DNA of 64,000 bases from Hirudinaria manillensis (GCA_034509925.1 CM067530.1:9749001-9813000); one strand, 5' to 3'; positions 12,997 through 26,489 are shown, numbered from the stretch's first letter. The notes: generated by a model not told the origin, from the sequence alone. Program-made: numbers and translations.

Positions 12997-14304
12997 TCAG
13001 CCATAGATGTTTTTGTAAGTAACTTTTACAGGGCTGAGATAAGTCCTTTTATTTGTGAAAGGGACGCTTGACAATCTTTCAACCCAGGTACTTTGTAGGA
13101 TTTTTCGAAAATTTGGTCTGCACCTTGGATTCCTCGATAGGCAAGTTTCAATGAGATTTCTAAGATCTTGCGAAAGGAACGTCGGTATGTCATAGTGCCT
13201 CTTGAAGTTTTCTTTTTTATCATGTGAAACTGGAAGGTCACCGGTTGTCATTTGGAGGAGAATTAAGCCAAGACTCCAGCTCTCAACAGGGATTCCATAA
13301 AATTTGTTTTCAGAAAAATATTCGGGGGGAAAATTCTTTGCAGTTCCAATCAAATTTGTAAAGTTTTTATGCAAAACTCGCTGCGCTCCTCCAAAATCAA
13401 TCAAAGTCGGGGTCCCAGTTTTTGGATCTATCAGAATATTTGAATCTTTGACGTCGAAATGATGGCGCTTCCTGTGATACATGTGATCCAGGGACGTAAC
13501 AATCTGCTTGAAGTAGTGGCATGCTTCTTCTTCTGGCAATCTTCCCCTCTCATTTAGGTAAGTTTTGAGACTGGTAACATCACTAGACGTTTCCATGACG
13601 ACGATATAATCCATTTCTGAGCTGCAGAATATTTCGTGTACTTGCACCACTCCCGGCACTCCATCGAGTTCGATCATGGCGTTTACTTCCGTCGGAACCA
13701 TCTTTAGAAAAGGACTGGCATTCCTTATTGACACGTGAGCTCTTTCGTTTAGAATGCCTTCTTTGAAAAATTTGACTGCCACCAGTTTGTTGTCCACCCT
13801 TCTCCTCCCTTGGAAAACTTGACCATATCCTCCCTGTCCGATTTTCTTGATTAATTCATAACTTTCCAAAAAATCGTGGGTCACCCTAGTGACTGCACTC
13901 GAACTCCAGATATTAAAAAATTTGCGCGAGTTAAAATAATCCCGTGCAGAAACATTTCCTAATAAAATAGAATCTAAATTATCGGTTGTTCTCGGAGCGG
14001 TTAATACGGCAGGAGATTTTGGATGAAAGCCGTTGTCTGTGTTTCTGGTAAGATTGAGTACCAACTGGTGACCGGTGATTTTGTTTACAAAAATTATTTT
14101 CCCTTTCACCAGACATTCTTTCGGAACGGCTGGAAATATGAAGCGTTTAGAATCGAGAAATGGGATCGCTGGTTGATACTGTCTTACCTCGGTAATGTCT
14201 TGGACGCCTTCTGTTCGTAATAATTTGCCATTACCGATTTGTACATCCTGATCGGCTTTTCTTTTCCTATTAGAAATTGAAAATACGTTCTCCTGAGCGT
14301 TCAT
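12997..14304 (-). CDS. PIM-like serine/threonine protein kinase (HFD in place of HRD)
   Basis: Intronless frame of 435 aa ending TGA. Residues 1-145 form a low-homology N-terminus with a basic NRKRK patch that could be a nuclear signal. Kinase domain about 149-412: glycine loop GQGGYG (156-161), VAVK lysine K178, alpha-C glutamate E206, catalytic segment HFDVKDSN (H282, D284, K286, N289), DFG at 303-305, PPE at 326-328. The segments LIDFGGA, GTAKNFPPEYF and ESWSLGLILLQMTTGDLP match the PIM/CAMK-like pattern (PIM1 has LIDFGSG, SPPEW, VWSLGILLYDMVCGDIP). The HRD arginine is phenylalanine, so it is a non-RD kinase. All ATP- and Mg-binding residues are present, so activity is expected; substrates are unknown. 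A single exon among multi-exon neighbours could mean an old retrocopy, though the frame is intact. The start is the first ATG. Confidence 0.85.
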   Translation of the reverse strand: MNAQENVFSISNRKRKADQDVQIGNGKLLRTEGVQDITEVRQYQPAIPFLDSKRFIFPAVPKECLVKGKIIFVNKITGHQLVLNLTRNTDNGFHPKSPAVLTAPRTTDNLDSILLGNVSARDYFNSRKFFNIWSSSAVTRVTHDFLESYELIKKIGQGGYGQVFQGRRRVDNKLVAVKFFKEGILNERAHVSIRNASPFLKMVPTEVNAMIELDGVPGVVQVHEIFCSSEMDYIVVMETSSDVTSLKTYLNERGRLPEEEACHYFKQIVTSLDHMYHRKRHHFDVKDSNILIDPKTGTPTLIDFGGAQRVLHKNFTNLIGTAKNFPPEYFSENKFYGIPVESWSLGLILLQMTTGDLPVSHDKKENFKRHYDIPTFLSQDLRNLIETCLSRNPRCRPNFRKILQSTWVERLSSVPFTNKRTYLSPVKVTYKNIYG

Positions 14305-15510
14305 TTTTAAGAACCAAAGTAACTTTTAATAAATAATATATATCTTCTAAAACGAACAAGATCGAATTACCGATCTGGATGACGAATCGCGAACTAAACC
14401 GTAATGCATTGATTATTTCTAAAGTCAAGTTGCGCGAGAAAAGATTATTTATGTAAGCCCGAATAAAATCTTTGTAATAAATAAAATTAGCTTTTAATAA
14501 ATTAATAAATAAAAATAAAAACCGATTTTCAAGTAATAAAATAATAAATAGCAACTTGACGATTAATAATTCTTTCTAATATTTATAAAAAAAAATTTGA
14601 AAATATTTTTAATTTTAATAAAACTTAGCGTTAATTTACAATAGTTTAATGTTTTAAGGCGACTAACGTCTGTAATATAATGTATGGTAAACGGCTTATT
14701 CTTTACGCATAGTTCATAACCAATTTTTTGTAAAACCTCATACCATATGGTCCGCTTTCTAGTTTAACATTGCTAAAATAATTTATTTGCCAGCAGCCAA
14801 AAAAGGCGGATTTTTAAATTTCAGTCACATTTTCACGAGCAAGAATGAGACTGATGTCTGGCTTTTCTTCATGACTATTATTTTTTTGTACTAGGCTAAT
14901 CTCTTGAGTGCTGCAAATATACGATATATGTGCATATAAATATATGTTTATTTTAAAGGCTTATACCAAACATTCTCACGATGGCAGCACTATCCGAATC
15001 CCATTCGCGGTACCACCTTCTCAACCAGACTTCCACGGCTCTATCATCGAAACCGCGTGCACGGGGTTGTGCTGGAGTTTTGACTGTCAACTCACTATCA
15101 ACTGCTTTTCATATTTTTAAGTTTTAGTTTATTCTAGCTTAGCTTTAAATATAAACTTTGATCACTCTTTAGGTTGCATTTTACCAGAGTTGTCAATATT
15201 GCAGCATGTACAAGGTAATTTCCCCAAGCTAAAAATAAATAAAATCATTAAAAATCACGATATCAGTGTAATCTGGGTCAGATAATCTGAAGATGAAGAA
15301 CAGTGTCAGGTCATCCATCACTGAATTTATAACGAATCTTCGAAATGTGAGCATTAAATTCTTCTTAAATTCATGATCATGCAAAAAACAAAAAACAGAG
15401 AAAATTTAATATGGATCAAATCAACAAAACAACTCCATGAAAATAATCATATTCAATGTTTTGAAGAACAGCTTGTAGGCCTTGCAGGAAATAAAGGTAG
15501 GCAGAGAGTT
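14305..15510. other. spacer between kinase and dioxygenase genes, with one possible exon
   Basis: Mostly AT-rich. A GC-richer patch at about 14983-15091 is open on the minus strand (reading TVKTPAQPRARGFDDRAVEV and onward). It is preceded by a possible acceptor (TTGACAG) and followed by a GTGAGA donor. It belongs to no neighbouring gene I can build. The rest shows nothing. Confidence 0.3.
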
Positions 15511-17859
15511 TCAATGAAAATTGGAATCAACAAGTTGAACCTTGGTTGTCATATCCACTGTGGGATCCATCAATTCTTTGCCAGCAAAATCAGAAAAATT
15601 TGTACATCTAAGGATGGCTGAGTTTGGTACCTTGAATTCAGAAAAGACAAAGAATTTACTAGAAGCATCTAGTACTTCTAGAAGCTGACAAACTGTTATT
15701 TATCCTAACTAGAACAAAAAATTATGGCCAAATATACAGCAAACTTCATAAACCTTCTCAAGAGGAGTATAATTTGGATGGTGATGTTTATATACAGGAT
15801 TGTTATCAGCTCTATTGTAGGAAACCAGATAGGCATATCTACGAGCATCGCTGTTATTGGGGCCACTGGTGTGTAAGATGTTGCAATGGAAAAACAAGGC
15901 ATCCCCTGGAAATTAATTAAATTAAAAATTTTGAAAAATCTTTAGACTTTTACGTTAATGAAAAATTTATACTCAGATTGTAAAATTTTTGTAAAATGTA
16001 AAATTTAAAGTGTATTTACTTCTGCATATTATCTCTGTATGTAAGCACAGCATATACCAAGTACCAACCAGGATTTAGATCGACATGAATATGGTCAAAG
16101 TGCTTCTTGATTTCCTCAACTCTATCCAAGTCGGCCATAGTTTGACCGTGGACGAGACTGTGGTCAATTCTGCCACATTTGTGAGTGGCTCGGATGATCT
16201 TAGAAGATAAAATCCTGGCATTACAGAACTTTAGGTCATGAGCAGTGCTTCAATCATAGCCATTTTGAAGAAAAATTTAAATCGTTCCAAAATTTCTAAT
16301 TTCTAAGTACTATTGTCTATAGCATTGGTATACATCTAAGATGAGATGTATGATGCCCTTAAAAGTATAACAATCAGTACAGGCATAATTGAGACTTTAA
16401 GAGAAAATAAAAAGATAAAAATAAAATACCTCCAATCCGCCATTGGAACTGTTACAAGGATCCATTGCTATGAAAATTGTCATCATATCAGGTTTCAAGT
16501 TCCCATTTTTATACCAATAGCTTAATGGAGGCAAATTAATATTTAAAGAAAGAACAATAAATAAAAGTATACTTTCAGTTAATTAAGTCGACGGCTAATC
16601 TTCAATCCTTAGATACAAATTAATGTCAGTGCGCTCAATGAACATTTCGGTTCATTGGAAATAAACAAAACACGACAAATTAAAATTACTTATTATTTAT
16701 AATAAATAACTACCCGTAGTCTTGATGCCATAGATGACTGCCTCCCGTCTTGGCTTCCTTCATCATAACTTTTGTATGATAATGATATACTTCTCCCCCA
16801 AGAAGCTAAAACGTAGAAGTTGGGATTTCCTCAATCTTTTGGCTTTTGTTGCAACTGATGTTTAATTGTTAACCATTTTCATTAATTAAAACTGAATTCA
16901 GTAATTATTATTAGGTAATTTACCTTTAATATTAGTCTATATAAGCATGTAATTATACTTTGAAGTGCTTATCATAAATAAGGATTAATTCTATCAACAG
17001 GTAAATATCTCTTTTATTAAATGTATAAAGATTATTAGGATGCTTTTTAAATCAAGTTACTAACATTATTCTTGTTTTACAGCCTTTAATTATTTTCAAT
17101 TTATTTAAACCGTTGTCCATATTTCCAAATGATATATCAAAAAATAAATGACCAACCTTCTCGCAAGACCCTGCCAATTTTTCCGATCTTGCCAAGACTC
17201 CTGAAAAGTCATTTCCGGGCTGATTCCAAAGTACGAGTCTACTTGCTCTGCCAGTCCCATCAGGGAGCTTCCAGCAAATAAAATCAAAAGAATGAGCATA
17301 ACTAATAAAATCTTAACTGATTCAATGCTTATCTATTTTATCGTTTACATTCAAAATTACTAGTTTATCAACTAACATTGTAAGCACTCTTTATCAAGAG
17401 ATTATCATCTCCTTCCAAAACTTTCCAGATGCTGGCAATTTCTTTGTCAGATAAAAATTGTCTGAAAGAGGTTTCATGACTTGAAAAATCAACTCTAGAA
17501 ATTAATTATGTCCTTATTCAGTGAATTTTAATCAATTTTTAAATAGTTTTACTTTAAAATTGTTAACTGAAAAAAAATTAAACTAAATATTAAAACTAAA
17601 TACCTATGCATGCTGATATCGGGCATCAAAAATGGAAATAAAAAAATGCCAATTTAAAGTTAACACCTCACTATAAAAGCTCCATCGTCTTCGAAGGCAT
17701 TTTTTACTTCATCAGAAACTACGAATTCTTCGTTTCTTAACTCAAATTCTAAACAAACGAATGATAAACAATCTCTGACATGCTGATATTCAATAAAATA
17801 TTGCACTGATTTTATGCACAGTTCCACTGACCTGCTAATAAAGCACCTTTCTCCCCCAT
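15511..17859 (-). CDS. PhyH-family Fe(II)/2-oxoglutarate dioxygenase (complete)
   Basis: Phytanoyl-CoA dioxygenase (PhyH) superfamily protein, 296 aa, a non-haem iron, 2-oxoglutarate-dependent hydroxylase of unknown substrate. Exons (minus): 17832-17859, 17667-17748, 17377-17461, 17157-17267, 16714-16805, 16430-16520, 16069-16198, 15754-15905, 15511-15630; phases agree throughout. Iron ligands: HQD at H129 and D131 (context [12 protein letters not shown]) and distal H218 in [14 protein letters not shown]; the following RR near 228-229 suits 2-oxoglutarate binding. Other family blocks: [46 protein letters not shown]. This is the invertebrate subgroup often annotated L-proline trans-4-hydroxylase-like, not PHYHD1. 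No leader is visible, so it is probably cytosolic. The length matches the roughly 290-aa family. The exact substrate cannot be inferred. Confidence 0.92.
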
Positions 17860-19384
17860 TTCGTAAGCAATTAATTAACGATTTTATTTGTGATTAATGC
17901 GTAATAATTTTAATGTTAAACAAAGTGTTGCTTTCGATCTCTGACCTTAGGAACAAACTTGGCTCGCGCTGTGGTTAGGTTACTTGGACCGCAGCTGCAA
18001 AAACAAGGCGCAGTTTAATTAACAAGGCAACTTAATTTATTTGGATGCAAATAAATACTAAATATTAAATTGGCAATCTAGAAATAAATGAAATGGGTTT
18101 GAGATGTCAATCAGCCACTTAAGGTGTTTAGTGACACATATGTTCTTTATTTAAATTAAATTAAGCAAAAAAAACTGTCTATGGATTTAATAAAGACCGT
18201 CTCTTAATCAAATCTGTCACCATTACTCAGACTGTCTAAGAAGAGAATGCAAAGTAAGATAATAAATTGACTTGATAAGACCACATTTTACAAGCAATCG
18301 TTCATGCTACATGAAGGTTTTCAAATAAAGGTTTCTAATTTCGTTTCACAGAGAAGTCGACTTCCTTGATTATAACTTCTTGTACAAAAACAAGTTCAAT
18401 AATGCGAAATAAAACTGATTGATGGCTACAGAATTAAACTCGTAAAGCTTATTGTACAGAGTTGAAAAGTTGAAACATGGGAACATCAAATTCACAAACA
18501 TATTCGTAAATATCGAAATCCACTTTTAAGATTTTCACACAATCCTTCGCCATTTTTTTTACAAAGAATTTAAACTGAGGTACCTTTCCGACATCGTCTC
18601 ATAGAAAGCAATATTTACATTTATTCAAAGTAGAATTTTATTTATTGAATAATAATCACTTTTACTTTTATTATGAACATTTGAAATACTTTTCATTGAT
18701 TTCTTAAAGACGACAACAAAAGCGACTTTTTTCCAAATCAACTTCAATTATTCCAGTTCTTAAAAGGATTGTCACAGCCGGCGGCACCTTCAGAAAACTC
18801 ATAGAAAATTATTTATTATGAAAAATCAAATGAAGTTTATTTCATAAATTTTATTGCATCACCATCGTCATCGTTATCGTCATCGTCATCATCATAGGCT
18901 TTGGTACTGCCATCGACATAATCACATAAGTGTCAAAATTTCATTGAGAAAATCAGTTTTAGATTTAGAAATATTTCTTGAAAAACTTTTTAGATTTTTT
19001 CCATTTTTGATTATTTCGAATTGTAAATTGAATCAAGTTCAATGAAGTGACGCCATAAATTCAATCACATCATTTTGAAAAGAAAAAAAAAACAAAAAGA
19101 AAAGAAATTATTTAATAAATAATAATGATTTTAACACCTCTAAGGTCTGGTTATGTGTTATAATATTAATAATTTAGGTGCTACGAAACAAAATTAATTA
19201 AGCACATAATTTTTAAAATTATTTCAAAAATAATAAGAAAATTTTAGGAACAATAACAAAAAAAATGAAAAAAAAAGAAGAAACGCGAATCTCGTGAATG
19301 TTTTCATGACATTTAAATGCCTCGAACAAATTCAGTTGAAACTTTAATCTAAATTCTGTCGCACGCTTCGTTTCTTCTGTGGTG

Positions 19385-19437
19385 ATGATGATGATGATGA
19401 TGATGACGACGACGACGACGATGGCGATGATGATGGC
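19385..19437 (+). repeat. (GAT/GAC)n trinucleotide tract
   Basis: Perfect GAT units run into GAC units and then mixed GAT/GGC. Similar GAT/GAC tracts occur at about 22100-22135, 28245-28275 and 34735-34755, so this is a recurrent repeat type here rather than coding sequence. Confidence 0.85.
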
Positions 19438-19904
19438 CTGTGATGATCACGTCAGGGAAGTCTGGGGTCGAAATCTTCAGTTCAACTTCAGTTCAATCGT
19501 ACTAACATTGAATCAAGTTTATGTTATTTCATAACTATGTCTTTGCATTTGAGAATCGAGACCCCATATCATCGCTAAAATCTACGAATAGAATCTACAT
19601 TATAGACAGATATATTGTCATTTCATCAAAAAAGCTATTTCTAAGGAGACCTTCAAATATCAATGCACAAATACAAGACAAATGCAAGACAAATGCAGGA
19701 TGTAATTTCCAATTAAGTATTTTATAGACATGGGAATGTCTCAAGAGATCAATCACGATACCAAGAGGTGAAAAGTACTTTGTCCGCTCCCAGGAATCGA
19801 ACACGACAACGTTGAATACCACGTTTGCATGCTTCTGGGTTATCGTAAGCATCACACGCTCTGGAGAATATTAGTAGTGTCATCGTGAATAATGACTTTA
19901 GCAG

Positions 19905-20346
<442 letters not shown>

Positions 20347-20979
20347 TCATTAATGATGATAATAATAATAATAATGATGATAATAATAACAATAACAATA
20401 ATAATAATAATATTTCTAATAATTACGACAAACTAATTTAAATAAAATAATTTTAATTCTTTCCGTGATAATAAGAAGTGAAACAGCGTTTATTCAAATG
20501 AACATAATTACCGGCTATAATAATCATAATAAATCATAATAAATCATAATTAAAATAACGACATCAAACATCATGTTTTTCCTTCAATGAATCATCTGAT
20601 CTTTTGCTGTAGAACAAAGACATCTTTATTTAGCGTTTATTAAGTTTCGGAAATGCGTGTTTAAAATTGAATTTCGTTGATTTTAATTTTAATTTAATAA
20701 AAGCTTAACATTCTTAATGGCTTAAATAAAAATTTATTAAGATTTATAAAACTAGCAGGCAGTGCCTTGATAGAGAAAACTCACGCGACAGCACAAGCTA
20801 CCAGAAAATTCAAGAAAAATAATAACGGCGAGAACAACAACAGCTACAATAATAATAATAAAAAATAATAAAAATAACAAAAATAATAATAATAATAACA
20901 ATAACAATAGATCACACGCTGAGCAGCGCAATAAGTTTTCTAGTTGGATTGTGATTGCTGGCAGTTCTCAAATTTCTGA

Positions 20980-23162
20980 ATGGGTACCGAGTCTCAGTTT
21001 TTCTCCGATGTGGAACATCTTGAAGACCGAAATTCATCCTCACATGGTAAGTGAAGCTTTTTGAAATCAGATTTTTAAATCAAATTGAAACAAAATTAAA
21101 AATAATTTCAGTTTTAAAAAATAAAAAAAAGTGGGACATTTGTGCCCGAAACTTTAAAAAGTTTTGCTTTTAGAATACAAGAGATTAAAATTGATTTCGC
21201 TCAAAGCAAAAACAAATTTCAATTGATTTAAAATAATAATAACAACAATAATAATAATAAATAATAATAATAATAATAATTTCAAGCGATTGAAATGTTT
21301 TTAATACTTTTTGGCATTAATTGAGCTTAATTATATTAGACAATAAAAGCCGATTTAATGTATTGTTTATTGAAGCATTGTTTTTATTTTAAAACGTTCA
21401 ATAACAAGTCTGTGTAAGACACACACATGTGCATTTCCCCATCGAAACCCAAATGTCGAGTTTGAAGAATCTACTTTTTATCTTGAAGTGGATGCAAAAT
21501 CAGAAGGATTAATTTGTATCCCTATTTCTGATACACATTCTATGAGTGGTGTCTTTAAGTTTATGAATTTATTTATTTAAATTGTTAAATTGTTTTAATG
21601 CAACATCTTCTTGTAAAAGACGATTGCAAAGTTGGTAATAATGGTCTTTTAGGGAGAATTTCATTACGAATAATTTAATTATTAGCGTTAGCAAATATTT
21701 ACACATCAGAAATTTGTCCATAACCATGGATGTAGCAAGAGAATGACGAAGACAAATATTTGTCGTGTGACCGCAGACCCCGAAGTTCCAACGACTGAGT
21801 TTGAATTTTTTTTTTTACTTCCTGAGGACAAATTGTTCCTGATTCATTATTTTTGTTTGGATTCTCGAGACTGAATTGGTTCGTTGTTTGCAGAATCTGG
21901 TCGCAGTTTGTTCTCTTGATGAATTTAATCTGCAAAGACGACAAAAACCTAATTCTAAAAGAAAAATTTCAGATGAAAAAATATGATTCAATAGAAATTT
22001 AATGACGAATTGGTGACCCCACCGACATTTTGTCTCGATGATAGGATCGTGGGTAGTCTGTCGTTGTTATCATCAAAACCGCCATCGTCGTCGTCATCAT
22101 CATCATCATCATCGCCATCATCATATTCATCATCTACATCATAACCATCTTCGACATCCGAAATTTCATAACGAATTAAATACGACAAAAGGAATGATAA
22201 TATTTGTTTCTTCGAAGGACTGATTATTTTTTAACGAACCTCAAGCCGTCAGGCATTAGATTTGCCGCGATCCCACAATCCAGGCCACGATTCGTCCTAA
22301 CTTGGCGCAAGACGATTTCATGCTGCTCAATTTCGGCCCGGATCCAGGGACGAAATCAACGATTAACCGTTCATAAAACTCGTAATTACCTCAGTCGAGC
22401 TGTTATTTTTAAGGCTATCAATCCCCCTCGGTTCGTGACGAGAAAGCGTGAGAGACGTCGGATTAACGAATAAATAAATTAATTAACATCTTAATTAACG
22501 TTTCCAAATTACAAATTTAAATTTTTATTGGCTTTAATTTGATTAAATCTAATATCTAGTTTAGATTTAGATTAGATTAGATCTAATTTGATTAGCTTAA
22601 TGAAAATCAGTTTAAGTTTGCATGGTCGATCTAATTTACGCTTAAGTTTTGCTGTTGACCAGACAATTGTAATCGGTAAATTAATGAAAGAATCTTATTA
22701 TTTTTTATTGTTAATGTTATCATTATTGTTGTAATAATAATAAGTTATTATAATAATTATTATTGTAATAATAAGTTATTATATTATAATAACAATAAAT
22801 TATTATTATAATAAATAATAAATATAATAAATAATAAATTATTATTATTATTAGATTACTTCAAGCAAGAAAACATTTTTCGAAGTGATTGTTACAACCA
22901 ATTCCCTTTACACGTACATTCTGTGGCAAGCGTACACGGAAATTGGCTTAGTTTTTGTTTTTTGTCTTTTTTAAATTAGGAAATAATTTATTTAGATTTG
23001 TAAATCTATTCGTCTATTCAATTACCAACCAATTCAATAAAGTTGGATTGATTTTGTAACTAATAAATATTGTTTCATAAATATTTATAATTATTTATTC
23101 AAATAATAATTTTAAGTAGTTTAAAATTATTATATTTAAATTTCTGCTCTAATTATTATCTA

Positions 23163-23197
<35 letters not shown>

Positions 23198-26100
23198 CAT
23201 CATTATTATTATTATTACCATCATCAACGTCTTCATCACTAACTACATCACAGTGATTGCTGGAAGCAGGATACCTGAGTGTGTACCACTTAAGTAAGAT
23301 GATGACAGTGCAAGTCCACTAATGCCACAGATTCATAACGGTGCTAAGCCATTTGAGTCTCTTGATTAACATAATTTATGAGACTTTCCTTGTGGAATGA
23401 TAATTACAATGACATTTTAACTCCTGCCTTTTTGTTGCAGTTATTGTTGATGTTGATGGTGATGATGATGATTTTTTTATATAAATTTTTTAGATTTTTT
23501 TTTCGGAAATAAATATCTGAAAATGTAGCGCAATAAAGTTTGTTTATGGACTTCTTACATCACGCTGGAAAATGTTTATATCGTATGTGATGTTTTCTTT
23601 TGTTCTTTCTTGTTACGGTGAATAGTAATAAAGAACTTGTAATAAAGTATAACAGTAATAAAGTACTTGTTACAAAGTATTAGTAATAAAGTACTCTTGC
23701 AATAAAGTATAACAGTAATAAAGTACTTACAATAAAGTATAACAGTAAGAATCTAAGGTGATTCTACGGTACGAGAATCAGTTGTTTTAGGTAGCATTTA
23801 AAAGTGAAAATTTGTTTAAAAAAAAAAACAAGAAGAAAGCAAACCATTCAAAAACCGGATCAAGGCGGTCTCTGAAAGCCTTTTTGATGGATCCGTGCTT
23901 GTGATTGAATGGCACTGCCTCGAGATTATTGGATGAATGAGTGAATGATGAGCAGATGAATTGACGACCGGAAAACTATTGAATGAATGAATGAGTGAAT
24001 GAATGAATGAATGATTGAGTGAATGAGTGAATGAATGAATGAATGAATGAATGAATGAATGAATGAATGAATGAATGAATGAGTGAATGAATGAATGAAT
24101 GATTGAGTGAATGAATACTATTTACTAAAAAGGAAGAAGTTCTGCGGTTAAGAATAAATTTGAGAAAAGTTTGTATTTTTTTTAGGAAGTTTTGCAGACG
24201 CTCTGTGAAGCATGAATTCCCCTATCAAAGGTTTTTAACGAATTGATTTGATAAATTGTAACAAACTAGATAAATAGTAGCAATAATAATAATAATATAT
24301 AATAATAATAAGATATCGTAATTTTTCTATTTATATTTCATTAAACTAAAAACATGCTAGGATGTTATTTGCACTGCAAATACAAAATCATTACAAAGTC
24401 TACGATGCATTGTGACAGCCAAAACAGCTCAGGATAACGACAGTGGCCTAGGGAGCGACACGGATAGCTGGTCTAGCACGGACAAGAGTGGCACGCGCAA
24501 ACAGAACGCTAAGGCCACGACTCCTAATGATTTCCCAGTCACCAAGGTTTGCCGGATTTTTGCAGGCACCTCGCAGGTCTTAAGGCCACACGAATCAGCA
24601 GGATACAACCTAACAGAGGACATCATTAAGGAACATGCAGACTCTAAGAAGCAATCTTACGAGCACAATAATCACAGAACTCTCTCGTCTGATCTCCAGG
24701 TGTGCATGCCGAGAAATCTCGAAAAATGTCAAATTAAGATTAAGACGCCGGAATTAAAATCGCCTTCTAAAGAATTTAGAGATACGACGACAGGTCGAGA
24801 GAGACCTTCTTTATTGAGTGCTGAAGGAAAAATAAATAATATTTCCTCGAACGGTATTTTTTTCGACCGAGGAAAGAGAATGATGTCTTTAAATCAAGTT
24901 CCATCAAATTGCATTGAATCGGATAAAATGAATAAAGCCGGTCAGGGACGCGATGTGGTTTTATGGGCTTCAGAAGATTTCCATCAATTAAAACTCGATA
25001 ATAAAACCCTGACATCAACTTTTAAATCGAGACGAAGTATATCTTCATCTCAAAATTCTCTCACTTCCAATTCAAAACCGTCAGTTGTATCAACTCTTGC
25101 GAGAGGAGACATGAGTTGTCAAAGTACCATTAAAACCTTCAAAGGCGAACTGCCTACTAATGACAAAAAGCAAGGAATCTCGACTTTTAAATCAGAAGAA
25201 AATTTGTCCTCATGTCGACGTTGCGTTTCAGAACAATCTGTCAAATTAAACGAACGCCAATCGACAACTCCACAACCTCTAAAGTCCAGTTCTTCTAACA
25301 AAACTCACTCAATTAAAAACAAAAACCCTTTGCGTCTCCGCTTGGTTATTTCCGGACTTCCCGATGTGGGCACTCGTGAGACCACGGCCATTCGGACCCC
25401 TTCGATTAGTAGTCAGGATGCGATTACACCGCCAGATAAACAGAGCAGAAAGTACGCAAAAGCCAGGTCTCTTGATTCAACGCCTCAGTCGTCCTTTGAA
25501 TTCAATGTTTCCAGTCTGCCTCTGCCCGAGAAAAAAAAGAAGTCTTCATTTTCGGCTCTCAAAAAATTCTTCAGCCTCCGACCGAAATCGTCCGCTTCGT
25601 CGACTCAAGCAAACTTGAAATGCAGAAGGAAGCTGTTTTCTGATGGAGATGTGATTAGCGAAGAATCAAGTTTAGATGTTCAGTCGAAGGTTGTCCCTAG
25701 ATTTGCAAAAAACGGATACAGTGGACAGGTAGGATAATTTAATTAAATTTTTCTTTTAAATTTTCATTTTGTTCATACGATAATTCTCCATCGATAAACA
25801 CGATTTTATCGTTGCAGGCCTGGCTCGCAAACACACCGAGGAGTGCTCCCACAATAACAAACATCAGATCTCAACCCACGACTCCTACGAGAGATCTCCA
25901 CGCTATAAATTCGTCGGATTTGTCTGAAACATCCCAAGAATCCATGATTGTCGTCTTATCCGTGTTCGCAAATTCGTCTAAACAGCGGATAATAAAAGAA
26001 TTACAGCAGTTGGACTGTCTAGAGGTGAAGGAAAACAATCGATCCATAACAACCGAGGATTTCTTCGACGGCTGGAGAAAGGAATATCTGACGAATTGCC

Positions 26101-26489
26101 ACAAACTGCTTGACTCTTTCAAAGAGTTGTCACTGAGCCTGTTGACTCTGAGATGTGGAATCATTAAAATGCAAACCGTTTACTACAAAAACTCCGAGTT
26201 GTACGTCCAGCGTCTGGGAGAGTTCCTAGAATGTTCACGTACGTTCATCGACGTCATCTTTGCATCGCGGGTCAAGTATCAGTTGAAAACTATGTCAAAA
26301 GAAGTTGCCAAGGAAGGTCTCATGTTTTTGGAGTCCGGCCACGGCTGCGTTTTGGCCGTCCGGTCAGGAACTGATGAAGCGTACACAACCCTGGACGAAC
26401 ATTTTAACAGCTTTTCCGCTAAATTTGGAAAACTCATAAAGTGGACAAAAGAATTGGAGTACGATGATACCGTCTCTGTCCTCTGGTGA
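20980..26489 (+). CDS. unrecognised serine-rich protein with helical C-terminal region
   Basis: I do not recognise this protein. Model: exon 1 20980-21046 (ATG GGT ACC, ending in a GTAAGT donor), exon 2 24428-25728 (acceptor AAAACAG), exon 3 25818-26489 (acceptor GTTGCAG), 679 aa. Exons 2 and 3 are certain: one long frame each, phase 0 junction, good GTAGG/TTGCAG sites. Exon 1 is inferred from the ATG, donor and matching phase, with a 3.4 kb intron. The N-terminal half is Ser/Thr-rich and probably disordered (DSGLGSDTDSWSSTDKSG). A basic block at about 390-409 (EKKKKSSFSALKKFFSLRPK) could bind membrane or nucleic acid. The last about 180 residues, from SQESMIVVLS, look folded and mostly helical. 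There is no leader, transmembrane segment or enzyme motif. It may be a scaffold or adaptor (inference only). Confidence 0.7.
23622..23755 (+). repeat. degenerate tandem array of AGTAATAAAGTACTTGT/AATAAAGTATAAC units
   Basis: Five to six imperfect units of about 17-30 bases built from AGTAATAAAGTAC and AATAAAGTATAACAGT, inside the long first intron of the serine-rich gene. Not coding in any frame. Confidence 0.75.
23976..24115 (+). repeat. (GAAT)n tetranucleotide array
   Basis: About 35 GAAT/GAGT units (ATGAATGAATGAGTGAATG...) ending about 310 bases upstream of exon 2 of the serine-rich gene. Simple repeat, no coding interpretation. Confidence 0.92.

Noticed and set aside
21988-22188. Acidic open frame on the minus strand with an Asp run
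   Set aside because: Produced by a GAT/GAC repeat; the same repeat type occurs at 19385 and 28250, and flanking codons show no conserved pattern.
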